DNA of 64,000 bases from Anthoceros angustus (lineage: Eukaryota; Streptophyta; Anthocerotopsida; Anthocerotales; Anthocerotaceae), in assembly GCA_010909165.1 (NCBI GenBank), contig MU008165.1, positions 1,426,001 to 1,490,000 of the forward strand. The letters run 5' to 3'. Shown piece after piece: positions 1 through 13,011 of the stretch (position 1 is its first letter; each line of letters begins with the position of its first letter). The position numbers were made by a program, and so were the translations under genes. The notes below the pieces were generated by a model that was not told the DNA's origin, did no database searches, and was given only the letters and a program-made list of their open reading frames with translations.

Positions 1-891
<891 letters not shown>

Positions 892-1790
892 TCTAGCTGG
901 ACATTGATCTGACCTCGTGGGGTCGACTTGTCATGTGTGCGGACGTTTGAACTCTGGGTTTTTCTCTCTTTTAACCAGTTTTTCTTTAAATCTCTTTCCC
1001 AAGAATCTTCTCCGCTGAATGTTTTGTTCAATTCGGGTAATCCTTTGCGCCTAACGTCTCTCGCTTTTCAAGAATTTACTGCGCCAAACCCCTGGTTCAC
1101 TTTGAAAACCTGTTGCGCCTAACGCCTTTGCCACTCTCGCCCTTGGCTTTCTTGGGAATGAGTTGCATGTATGGATTTGCTACTCTACCCCTGGGTTCAT
1201 TCAGGAAACCTATTGGACCTAATACTTTGCCACTCTCACTGCTTGCTGCAACTATTATTCTGTTGCTCTCATGTCATGTTGCATTCAATGGTGAGAGGAT
1301 GTTTTGTTACTCACCGTGAAAACCAAGCCCCAGCCAACCTCTGACGCCGATTGTAAGCGTAATGTAAGGGTATGTGCTCTCACTCAATTGCATCTTACGC
1401 TGTGCCAATTTAACCTCCTCTTAGGATAAGCATTAAATTATGTCCTCTCTACCAACTTAACCTACCCCTATGACTCATCATTCCTCTTTGCAAATTTTAA
1501 CTCCTTCATGAGCTGATGAGGCTAAGGTATATGCCCGAAGCCAACCTGGTTTTCATAATGGTCAGAATATTTTGGACAATATTTTACCCTGAGGATTGTT
1601 GTTGATGGCGCTCGACATGGGAAGAAGCATGCAATTCCATATTTTCTTCAATCTCTCATTTCGAATAATGAGCGAATTGTAGAGAAAGTATTGTTTATCC
1701 ACATATTAAGGTTTTTCAGTGTCACTCATTCTGCGACAACTCATCCCTAGCCAAATATGCAAAATTAATCTTGTGGAATTATGGGTGCAT
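892..1790. repeat. 3' flank of tubulin copy 1 with decayed short repeats
   Basis: The first ~120 bp align with the 3' untranslated region of tubulin copy 2, but with many substitutions and indels. From about 1045 to 1220 there are degenerate elements with a GCGCCTAACG-like core followed by a pyrimidine-rich stretch (near 1046, 1081, 1115 and 1214). These match the richer array behind copy 2. The rest is non-coding and becomes collinear with the ACBP 3' flank from about 1670. No gene is seen. Confidence 0.6.
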
Positions 1791-1794
1791 GAGC

Positions 1795-1960
1795 TACAAG
1801 TAGCCCAGCATCCAATTCTACTGGCTAGGCCACAAATTTGTTGGGTGAAACACCTTCGTTGTCATGGATTGTTGGATCAGAACCCTTCTCAACTGAAAGC
1901 TCTGCACCGTTTTCAACTAATAGCTTTGTAAAACCTTCGCATTGATTTATGGGCCAGTTT
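1795..1960 (-). pseudogene. Stray fragment of the last ACBP exon (ankyrin repeat), left copy
   Basis: Read on the minus strand this segment encodes an ankyrin remnant with the pieces KLLVEN, VEKGSDP and HDNEGVSPN, then a stop. It matches the last exon of the ACBP gene at 14008-14190 (VEKGADPSVHDNEGVSPNN). It lies about 0.9 kb behind tubulin copy 1, just as the true exon lies about 1.0 kb behind tubulin copy 2, so it is the left arm of the same segmental duplication. Similarity fades near 1940-1960, where the inserted repeat DNA begins. There are no upstream ACBP exons, so it cannot make an acyl-CoA-binding protein. Confidence 0.75.
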
Positions 1961-4027
1961 GATTGGCCTTAGGAGTCTTTCCAAGCTCCTCCGGCTGTGC
2001 AAGGAGAGGCTGTAGAGCAGCACTCCTCTGAATGAGATCATTGCGTCAAACCTTTCCACTAAGGATACCACTACATGTTGCATGTGGACCACGGACTCTC
2101 CCCAGGGGTAGGAAATAAGTTGGGTTTGCGTTTTTTTCGTAGGTATGGGGTGTAAAATAAGGCGGATAGGGAGAAATAAGCCCGGGCTACTCCGGACTGT
2201 ACTCCGGACTGCACTCCGGAGTAGGTGGAAGGACTTCGGAACGCACCTCGAAGGATCTCCGGACCACGCACCGGAGTATCGGGATAAGTCCGGACCCCAC
2301 TCCGGAGCAGGATGGGATAAGTACGCCAAGTAAAGTAACTTAGGAGTTGGAGCGTGTTTTAGACAGACAAGGCCACGTGGACGGTACTGAGAGGAGGATG
2401 GGCATTGCACTGTGACCGCAGGTTGCCAGTGGCCGCAGGCAGTGTTCACGCCCGAGTACACCGGCGGCGTAAGGTTAGAGTACGCGCGCGTAAGGCGAGT
2501 AAGCGGGCGTGGGCGGGAGTAGGCCATGCACTGGCGCCACGGGCAGCGAGGACACCCTCCGCTCGCGACTACTCCCGGCGTCGCGGCCTGGAGGGTAGAC
2601 CATTTCTCTTTGTGACCTCGACGATTTTCAGCCTCAAGGCCCGCCACCCGCCCTCTGGCGCTATCTCTTCGAGCACCCAGGCACCTTCGCGCGCGGCTCA
2701 CCTTCGTGGTTGGAGCAGCGAACGCGGCGAAGAGGTAAGGCGAGTAAGCGGGCGTAAGGCGATGGGACCCAAGAAGGCTGCGGAGGCGGAGCAAAGAGAA
2801 GGCGGCGATGGGACCCAAGAAGGCTGCGGAGGTGTGGGAGCCCTGGCGCCTGGTGGAGCGCAACATTGTCACCGGAGATATCCCGACTTCGGACCCTGGT
2901 TGGCGGAGGCAGAGGACCTGGTAGAGAAGTGGCACCTCGACATCTTCAGAGCGGTTTGGACGTTTGACAGCGTCACGCTCGTCAGGGAATACGCCAGGAA
3001 GATGCTGGCAGTTGCCAATAAGGAGGTACGCTCCAAGAGCCTAAGGGAGGACCCCAGGAGGTGGACCGTGGAGGTCCTGAGGGCGGTATACAACCGCCCG
3101 GTGGAGGAAATTGGGGGTGTAGTCCCAGAGCCCCTCAAGGTGAGAGGGAAGGTGGAAGCGGCGAAGGCGGCGATGCTGAGGCCAGGGACCTAGCGGTCGT
3201 CCAATGGCTGGCTGATGTCGGACCTGCTGGATAGGCGGGTGAGGGCAGTGGCTAAGGTCATTGTCCATTGGAACATGCTCACCAAGGTGGATCACCTTGG
3301 TGATAATCTGTTGGTGTTCTTGCACGCTCTACAGCGGGGCAAACGGGCCGATTGGGGGTGAATCATCCTCGCTCGGATCAGTCAGGAAGCCAGGAAGCTA
3401 CGGAGCGAGAAGCCGCCTCCGTCGGCGTTGTCCCCCTTCCTTATCCATGTGTGGGGCACCTCAACCTCCTGAAGGAGGGAGAGGCGGAGCGGGCTCGAGA
3501 CCTGGCTGAGGCGGCTAGGCGGGAACAACACCAAGCCGAGGAGGCTCAGGTGAAGGCGGCGTGCGAGGCGGAAGCCGTGGCTAAAACCGACCGTGATCAC
3601 TACCGGAGGGATCGGAACCGGTGGAGGGAGGCGGCGATGGGACCCAAGAAGGCGGCGATGGGACCCAAGAAGGCGGAGCAGGAGGCGGAGGCGGAGGCAG
3701 AGGACTTGGGCACTCGGAGTAGAGGAGAAGGAGGCCAGCAACAAGGAGATGGAGGATCTCCGGACTCAGTTGCGGGCGGTGGAGGAACAGCGGCAGGAGA
3801 TGGAAGGCCGCAAGGAAACCTTGGAGCTGCAGCTCCAAGAGACAATCGAGCGAAACGGGGCTCTACGGGGCGTGATCGCGGATCACGAGCGGGAGATAGA
3901 GCGTCTCCAGCTCTGCTGGCGGGCCGAAGAGGTAAGGCGATGGAACAAGGAGCAGAACGTCGCCGAGATGGAGAGGAACCTGGAGGAAGCGCGGAATCGG
4001 GAGGAGTTGCCGGACCGACTGGGAAGG

Positions 4028-5885
4028 GAGATGGCGGAGCTCCAGGCCAGAATGAACGGAGGAGCAAGAGCCCTGGACGTAGAGAAGAAGCTGCTGGTCC
4101 AGTTGCGGAAGGCGGAGGCAGCTGCGCCATGGCGAGGCGGAGGCGGAGCAGGAGGCGGAGGCGGAGGAGCAACGCATCGGGCGATTGCAGGAGGTAACAA
4201 AGGCCTCCCTTGTGGCGCAAGACTGCCCGGCTCCGGTGACAAACTGGCGGGGAGGCAGGAGAGGAGGAGGCGGCTGGCGGGAACAACACCAAGCCGGATA
4301 GCACGTTCAGCTCCCGGAGCACCTATGGCGAAGGAGTATCGGTGCTCGGGCGCATGTGGAAGAGGCAATCCAAATCGACTGGATTTCGCCTACTACCACG
4401 CGAGATCCTCAAGGCATTGAAGCTTCTCGGCCCACCCAGCTGGACGAACCTCAAAGGCTCCAAGGAGTGGAGGGAAGAAGGGCATGGGGACAAGACAGAG
4501 TCTTGGTGGCCTGTTTGGGGACGATGGCGGCGGAGAAGAGCCCAGGAGGAGGCGGGCCGCCAACACAACAGGAGGTAAGACAGCGCAACCCGGTCGGAGG
4601 ATAGGGACGAGGTCCCAAGGAGGTGAGGAGGAGGAAACCAAGCTGGATCCGAGCCAGGAAGGAGATGGCGGAGCTCCAGGCCGAATGAGCGGAGGAGCAA
4701 GAGCCACTGGGCGTAGAGAAGAAGCTGCTGGTCGATTGCGGAAGGCGGAGGAGCGCGCCATGGCGAGGCCGGGCGAGGCGGAGGCAGGAGAGGAGGATCG
4801 GCGGCGTGCGAGGTAACAAAGGCCTCCTTGTGGCGCAAGACTGCCCGGCTCCGGTGACAAACTGGCGGGGAGGCAGACCGTGGCCGGATAGCACGTTCGA
4901 CTCCCGAGCACCTATGGCGAAGGGAGTATCGGTGCTCGGGCGCATGTGGAAGAGGCAATCCAAAGAATCGACTGGATTTCGCCTACTACCACGCGAGATC
5001 CTCAAGGCATTGAAGCTTCTCGGCGTCCACCAGCTGGGCGAACCTCCAAAGGCTCCAAGGAGTGGAGGGAAGAAGGGCATGGGGACAAGACAGAGTCTTG
5101 GTGGCCTGTTTGGGGACGATGGCGGCGGAGAAGAGCCCAGGAGGAGGCGGACGCGCCAACACAACAGGAGGTAAGACAGCGCAACCCGGTCGGAGGATAG
5201 GGACGAGGTCCCAAGGAGGTGAGGAGGAGGAAACCAAGCTGGATCCGAGCCAGGAAGGAGATGGCGGAGCTCCAGGCCGAATGAGCGGAGGAGCAAGAGC
5301 CACGGGCGTAGAGAAGAAGCTGCTGGTCGATTGCGGAAGGCGGAGGAGCGCGCCATGGCGAGGCCGGACCCCGAGGTCGGGACTCGGAGGAGGCGAGCAA
5401 CGCATCGGCGGCGTGCGAGGTAACAAAGGCCTCCTTGTGGCGCAAGACTGCCCAGCCCCAGTACAAACTGGCGGGGAGGCAGACCGTGGCCGGATAGCAC
5501 GTTCGACTCCCGAGCACCTATGGCGAAGGGAGTATCGGTGCTCGGGCGCATGTGGAAGAGGCAATCCAGCAAATCGACTCGGATTTCGCCTACTACCACG
5601 CTGAGATCCTCAAGGCATTGGAAGCTTCTCAGCGTCCACTGCAACTGGACGAACCTCCGAAAGGCTCCGAAGGAGTGGAGGGGGAAGAAGGGCATGGGGA
5701 CAGCACGGGAGTCTTGGTGGCCCTGTTTGGGGACGATGGCAGCGGCGGAGAAGAGCCCCAGGAGGAGCAGGACGCGGCCAACACAACAGGCCTGGAGGTA
5801 AGACAGCCGCAACCAGTCAGGGAGGATAGGGACGAGGGTCCCGAAGGAGGTGAGGGAGGAGGAAACCAACTGGATCCGAGCCAGG
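4028..5885 (+). repeat. Tandem repeat of about 600 bp, three copies
   Basis: Three head-to-tail units start near 4028, 4662 and 5258, each beginning at a shared GAGATGGCGGAGCTCC word. Copies one and two share several one- and two-base deletions relative to copy three, for example in the CTCGG, GCTGAG and TTGGAAGC words of the block that starts GAGGCAATCC. Only copy three keeps a long open frame. The units span the end of the coiled-coil region and the start of the tail domain. Confidence 0.85.
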
Positions 5886-6376
5886 GAAGGAGGCCGACTA
5901 GCGAGGATGGACCCCTAACAGTAGGTGGTCCGGGGGTTGGGGGTCCGGGACTTGAGGACCGGACCCTGGTAATAAGTTCGGACCTTGAGGTCCGAACCCC
6001 AGAGAGGAGAACGGACCCTGAGGTCCGGACTCTGGAAATAAGACCGACTCCTGAAGATAGGACCCCGGAGGCGAGGCCGGACCCCGAGGTCCGGACTCAG
6101 GAGGAGAGAGAGAGCCATTCCCAACATGCTCCGGAGGAGCAGTCAACCGGTGGCCCTACAAGCCGGGGACCCACTCGGAGGCCAGGAGAGGAGGATGTGG
6201 TGGTTACCGCGGTCGTCAGACCGCCGCCGGTAGCCCAACCTGACAGGGCCTCGGGTAGAGGAAGGGGTCCTGCCCCGCGGATCATCCGATTGGGTGCGCC
6301 GCAGCAGTCAGGCCAAGGATCGGCGCCGAGGCGAGACCAAGGGCAGCCCCAGGCCCACCGCCGACGACGGAGATAG
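5552..6376 (+). CDS. Repeat-associated open frame, possible gag-like tail domain
   Basis: The open frame runs from 5552 to a TAG at 6376 and is the only undamaged version of the sequence repeated in the preceding two tandem units. It encodes an N-terminal helix (EEAIQQIDSDFAYYHAEI), an acidic Gly/Glu linker, and a section at about 5968-6108 made of 11-residue repeats of the type DPEVRTxExRx. It ends in an Arg/Pro/Gln-rich basic tail. I do not recognise the family. The basic, disordered C-terminus would suit nucleic-acid binding, but that is inference. It is probably part of the surrounding element, and its upstream start is unclear. Confidence 0.35.
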   Translation: MEEAIQQIDSDFAYYHAEILKALEASQRPLQLDEPPKGSEGVEGEEGHGDSTGVLVALFGDDGSGGEEPQEEQDAANTTGLEVRQPQPVREDRDEGPEGGEGGGNQLDPSQGRRPTSEDGPLTVGGPGVGGPGLEDRTLVISSDLEVRTPERRTDPEVRTLEIRPTPEDRTPEARPDPEVRTQEERESHSQHAPEEQSTGGPTSRGPTRRPGEEDVVVTAVVRPPPVAQPDRASGRGRGPAPRIIRLGAPQQSGQGSAPRRDQGQPQAHRRRRR

Positions 6377-6394
6377 GGGGAGAGGCGTGAGATG

Positions 6395-6600
6395 GTAGGC
6401 GACCGATTAGGAGTGTAATAAAGACGCCACCCTTGGGCGTAGTATAAGAGGGCAGGGACTGCTCTAGTAAAGCATCTTTCTCTTGGTGTTGATGCCGCGT
6501 TTTCTTGCAGGCCCTTGTGCGTCTTCTTGCTAGCGTGAGTCCTGAGTCATTGAGCAGGCCCGACAGCCCCGGAGAGATTGATCAAGGTCCTGGTGACGGA
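6395..6600 (+). promoter_or_regulatory. LTR-like promoter and polyadenylation segment
   Basis: Just behind the gag-like frame there is a compact arrangement: AATAAA at about 6418, a TATA-like TATAAGAGGGC at about 6443, a pyrimidine-rich leader (TCTTTCTCTTGG) and a CCCTAACGTG word at 6601. This order resembles the U3/R/U5 part of a plant LTR. No second copy was found in the window, so a paired LTR cannot be shown. It could be a solo LTR or an ordinary promoter. Confidence 0.3.
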
Positions 6601-8540
6601 CCCTAACGTGTGGTGGTACGTGCAGGGAAGAGCGATCGAGGACCCTTGCTCGTCCGGCGGCGGAGGAGCAAGAGCCTGGGCGTGATCGCGGATCATCCGA
6701 TTGCGGAAGGCGGAGGAGGTCCGGACTTGAGGACCGGAGGCGAGGTAGAGCCGGACGGAGAGGCCTGGCAGAGCGGCGGAGGAGGTCCGGACCGCAGCCA
6801 CCCGCGTTTTCCCAAGGACGATGAGTGTAGTGAGAGTGGTGAGGAGGAGCGGACTAGAGAGGCAGTGACAAACTTAAACACACGGACAAGGTCGTTAAAC
6901 GCGTTTGGCCGAGCCTGTTCGGTGAACGTTACGGGTAGTTAGTCGTAAAACGATGAATGTGTGTGTTGAGTCCGAAACGGGCACTACGTGAGGTGAGAAA
7001 CGATTGGAACGTGGCAAACGGAGCCTATCATTCTCTTGGGAACGGGCCCCCTTACTACAACGACACGGGATTGTGCGCGCCCGGCTGGCCGTCAGCGAAA
7101 GTCGCGCCACATTGCACGACCAAGTTAAAGGCAGCGTTATATCTTTCTTTGAAGCCTCTCAGGAATTGAGGTACCCCCAACTATCCTTCTTAGTATTTAC
7201 GCCTAAACATGAAAGCCACGTTGTTTGCTTTCAAATATAGAGTGACCAGGAGGAACTTTGATTCTCACCACTCATGAGCATCGACAAGATCTCTGCGAGA
7301 CTCTCTTAGTGCTTTGATGCTAAAATTATCCCCTATTAGGTATTGAACTCTACCAATTTCACAATTGTTACTCCAAGGTGCTTATTGGCCATTCCACCAA
7401 GGTTTATAGCACCACTCAAGGTAAGGTTGCTTGCCCTGTAGTCGCCAATTATGATAGCTTGTGGCCATATGATGCCCTTAGCCTCCTTCCCATGTAACTA
7501 GAGCATATCAATAAGCAATTCCATCATGTGCTCTTGGCGCATATTCCATCCGACCTCTAGGTTCCGTGGATTGAGGTTACTATAGTAACAGTGTCTCTTG
7601 GAAAAGGGGTTTGTCACCAAATCTTTTTTGGGTATCAGAATTCATCAATCCACATGTCGAATTTCGCTAAATACTCCACAATGAGAAACCAAGGTCCATG
7701 CATGTGTACACACATAAAAGTTCGAATGCACTGGTTCGACACACACAAATAGAAACGATCCTGGTATAAGTTTTAAGTTTAAAATTTTGTAGTAAAGTCG
7801 GAAAGCTACAGTCGTTGAGTACAGAGAAAAGGTGGGAATATCACGTCAACTAAACAAAGACAATGAAAAAAAAATGTAAACTTCATCCAAACAGCCAAAA
7901 ACAACATGCCCAAAGTTGCCTGGCCCCTTTCCCATCCGAGTTTCCTTCAACTTATATAATTCTCATCCGATTTTCCTCGATCAACTTGCATAAATGTTGC
8001 TAATACACAATTAAGTCGACTCCAACAAAGATTCATTCAATATATCTAACCCATAAAAGGCAGCCTGGCTTTCATGACTGTCGCGATGCCTTCGTATTCT
8101 AACACCATAGCCATTTCACAAGCTCAAGTACCTCCCTATTTGCATGCATCCAATTCAACCACCTCTTACATGTGTACAACAACCACATTTAAAATGTGAC
8201 GACTCCAAACCACAGAGATTTCTAGAGGGAGTCAAAGCTCGACAATATGCGCCTGTTAACTGTGTTTGACAACAGCCAATATCCATGCACAGCTAGCAAG
8301 TTGAATCCATGTTTCTCGATAAGCTCATGTGAGATGGCTCGACGTTATTGATAGAATTTGAAAAGGAGTTCTAGTGTATCCAATATTTATTGATTTATAA
8401 AGTCAAATTAACGCAAAAGATACTTACTCTTTTCCTCACGAATTTCCCATTGGATCCTCTTCCAGCACCCTCCCGGAAAAAAACATTTCACCTAGGCGTT
8501 GTGCAATGAAATCCTTTGCCTTTGGACGCATCAACCGTAG
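6600..8540. other. Spacer between the gag-like block and the LINE remnant
   Basis: From 6640 to 6830 short pieces of the upstream element recur out of order (GGAGGAGCAAGAGCC, GCGTGATCGCGGATCA, AGGTCCGGACT), so this part is a scrambled continuation of it. From about 7200 the DNA becomes AT-rich and has no supported gene, RNA or recognisable element. Confidence 0.5.
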
Positions 8541-10521
8541 GTGCCACGAGGCAGCTTTGAGATGGCTATAAGGGCTGCCCTTGCCACGCTTCGGATTACC
8601 TTCATTTCCGCAGGAGTTTTCTACAAGTGGGCAGGTGCGCAGCTTGCCAGCCTTATCCCTTTTATCCGCACCTTTTACGGGTCTCCTTCCAATCTCTACT
8701 ATGAGCATAGGCCCGCATTCGATGGCGTTTTGGTGTTCGCCTCAGTAACTGCCACTAGGCAAGGGGATCCGTTATGGGGCACCCTTTTTGCCATGGCTCA
8801 TTTTCAGGCTCTGTCCATAATTACCTCCTCGTTTTTAGATTTTTTGTATCCTTCGGTGGCGGACGATACCGATATCATGAGGCTTGGTGACCGGGTCAAG
8901 GGGGCCTTTGAACTCTTCTTTTCAGAGCTCTCCCTCCTCGGTCTCAAGGTGAAGTCTTTGAAGTGCAAAGTATGGTGCCCCTCCGGCGTGGTGCCCTCTC
9001 TCCAGTATCATGAGGGGGATATTGCTTCCGCACAAGGGCTTCGGGTTGTAGGGATCCCAATGGGGCCCCCAGCTTTCGTACAGTAATTTGTAGGTGCGGC
9101 TTTGTAGGAGGACCTGGCACATATTGGCGATCTCTCCCAATTGGGAGATCCACAGGTAGCCTTCGGTATTCTATCTTCTTGTTTTGCGTGCCGACCTGGC
9201 TACCTCCACTGCACTGTTCCGCCCTTCCCGGAATTCTTGTCCAGCCTAAGGGGTTTTTACAGGCAGGTTGTGGAGGCATTGGCCGACATCATTGGCCCAG
9301 GCATCTTCGAGTGCACTACTGGGGACTTGGCCCATGCGACAGGTGCCCCTCCCTGTCGCATTTGGGGGCACTGATCTTTTGGCTCCGTAGGCCTCTACGT
9401 CGGCGGCTTTCCTTGGGAGTTGGGCCCTCTCTGCTCCCATCCTCGTGTCTCGTTACGTCATCAAGGATTCTCGCATTTTGGAGTCCTTCATCGCGGGAGT
9501 GGACAAATGCGTTTTTTCCCTATAGGTGTCCCTCCGTTTGGCTAGAGGTTCCCTACCCACAGAGGCTGGGGCTGCCTTACCTTCTTTTGCTTCGCTCACT
9601 GAGGCCGAATTCTGCGGGCTTTAAGCATCCCTCCTGGAGAAGCAATATCGGTAGGCGCAGGTGGCCCTTCTTTGGGACTCGTCCATCCTCAAGGTGGCTC
9701 GTGCCCATCTCCGCTCTTGCTCAGGTAAGGGAGCAGGTTTATGGCTTCTTGCTTGGCCTTGCATCCAGGCTTTCCGAATCGCACCAGCCTCTTTTTCTAC
9801 CACGATGAGGTTTCGCCTGGGCCTAGTCCAGCCTCTGGCCTGGTCTCTCCAGGCTTGCAGCTGTGGGGCGCCCCTCGACGACTCGAGGACCCACCTTGCT
9901 CGTTGTCCTGTGGGTGGGCAGCGCATTGCTACACATGACACTGTTCGCGACGTCATGTTCTCGTTGGCTAAGGAGAGAGGCTTTTTTCCTTACAGGGAGC
10001 GCCCTTATACTCTGCCTAGCAGGGTTTCCCTCTGAGCGGACCTTTGTTTGGCCCTGGGGGACCAGGTTTTGGTTACATATGTGGTTGTCACTGACCCTAG
10101 TCGAGATTCCGTCAGTGAGCATGTGATTCTTAACCTTTCGAGGTGGGTGGCGAAGGGATGTGCCACGGCGAAGGTTCGTAAGAACTCTTCTATGAAGCAG
10201 GGGCACGCTTTCATCCCCCTCACCAACGAGACCCATGGGGCTATGGGCAAGGCCTTTGCTAGATTCCTTCAGACCTGTGCCAGGGAGTACCACGGCCGCA
10301 AGAATAGGGTTGACCTCCCTCTTTCATGTATCGTGGCTTTCTACAGGCAACATGTGTCCGTCGCTTTGCAACGGGAATTGGCCAACATGGCGTATAGGAT
10401 GACGGCAAGCGCAGGGCAGGCGGCTTCTTCCGCGCTGGTGGTAGGTAGGCCCTTTCTTATCCTCGATTTCGATATCCTTGGCGCGGTAGGCAGTTCCAAG
10501 ATTGGCGACAACAGGGGTTAG
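8541..10521 (+). mobile_element. Decayed LINE-type retrotransposon: reverse transcriptase and C-terminal domain
   Basis: The plus strand carries reverse-transcriptase blocks broken by frameshifts. At 8541-9086 there is the TRQGDPLWGTLFAMAH block (family form RQGDPLGPLLFALA) and a degenerate YADD-box reading SVADDTDI, followed by GLKVKSLKCKVW and a GIPMG motif. At 9661-9990 a Cys-rich C-terminal block reads CSCGAPLDDSRTHLARC and ATHDTVRDVMF, a signature of the region after the RT in a class of LINE proteins. At 10048-10521 a further domain (VVVTDPSRDS; FIPLTNETHGAMG; FYRQHVSVALQRE) matches what usually ends these proteins, possibly a nuclease fold. At least three frames are needed, the RT lacks its N-terminal blocks, and no target-site duplication was seen. 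It is inactive. Confidence 0.75.
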
Positions 10522-11490
10522 TTCCCCATGGTCTGGTGCCCTCCTGAGGGTTGTTCCCCTTTCTCTTGGGGTAAATGGGTTTTCTCATCTGTTTTTCATA
10601 ATAAAGTCTCCATGTTTCATTTTCTACAAGGGTGCTGAGAAGAAGATTAGCTACAATAGGCGACCTTCACGTGAACTAGTATCATAAAAAATATAAAAAA
10701 TATAGATGAAAAAATTCAATTTGAATTTTGATTGGATCGGAAATTCTGGGTGAACAAATCGGCTTTCCCGTGCACCAAACGGGACAGACGAAACGGGTAG
10801 TCTCGCGCCTCCCGGGTCGGACAGCGAACCTATTTCGCATGCTAAACGGGATTTCCGTTTCATTACCGAACCCAATATGAGGCCCCGTATTGCTCTATTG
10901 CTGAGTTACGCGTAAAAAGGACGTTCCCAAAAGTTCCAAACAAAAGATTGGTAGTCCCGCGCCAAAAAAATCTTCAACGGCACAAGGCGCGCGGCCACCA
11001 TATTTCCCGCCCTTTGGGATGTTTATCTAACCCTGGTTAGGGGTCCAGTGAGGTCTGTCCTTTTTCTTCTCTCCGCCCTTCGAGCGGCTCCAGCGCGCTC
11101 TCGCCTCAGCGACGGACTGGCGGCTTCCTCTCCTTTCGTCTCCACAGTTGTTCCAGGTGGTGCTCGGCATTCTGATTCCCGTTTGTTCCTGAGCTGGTGT
11201 TCAGCTTGTACACACCTCTTGATCCGGCATTGCAGCCTGTGCCGGCCGTTTCGAAAGAGAGCAGCTATCCTGTGTGGTTTTTCTCCGCGCAGTTAGCAGC
11301 TGCTCTTTCCCGATCAGTTTTCAGTCTGCGTTGCTGCTCCCCAACCCGCTTATTTGTCGCTGAGTCAGTAGCAGATGCCGTGTCTGTTGCTTTTTTGTAG
11401 TCCTGAAAAGTGTTGTGCTCGATCTCAGTTGAAGGATGCCTGCTGTGAGCTGATGTTTTTGCTCTGCTGTCCTGAAGCAACTTCGCCAAG
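10522..11490. promoter_or_regulatory. LINE 3' end and upstream region of tubulin copy 2
   Basis: An A/T-rich run (10684-10725) may be the LINE tail. A block with CAAACGGGA and TTCCGTTTC words follows. From about 11040 to 11490 the pyrimidine-rich, GC-moderate sequence with CTTCTCTCC motifs fits the promoter and 5' leader of beta-tubulin copy 2. No TATA box is convincing. Confidence 0.35.

Positions 11491-13011
<1,521 letters not shown>

Larger units (their letters stand above)
2140..6380 (+). mobile_element. GC-rich gag-like repeat element, fragmented
   Basis: This GC- and purine-rich block sits between the two tubulin copies and is unlike its neighbours. Plus-strand frames read as a broken protein. 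First comes a helical segment at about 2895-3140 (LVEKWHLDIFRAVW, REYARKMLAV), which continues in another frame at 3240-3360 (KVIVHWNMLTKVDHLG). Then comes a Glu/Arg-rich coiled coil at 3700-4100, and a tail that is intact only at 5552-6376. The MGPKK-coding motif recurs at about 2761, 2811, 3636 and 3657. No protease, reverse transcriptase or integrase motif was seen. I read it as the gag-like part of a non-autonomous retroelement, but the family is not recognised and a repeat-born host gene is possible. Confidence 0.5.

Noticed and set aside
1913-2935. 340-residue minus-strand open frame
   Set aside because: It crosses the breakpoint between the duplicated ACBP tail and the gag-like element, has no motif, and looks like a chance frame in GC-rich DNA.
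4451-5869. 472-residue minus-strand open frame across the 600 bp tandem repeats
   Set aside because: It is antisense to the repeats, repeats itself with the 600 bp period and has only low-complexity Leu/Ser/Pro/Arg content. It is a by-product of GC-rich tandem sequence.
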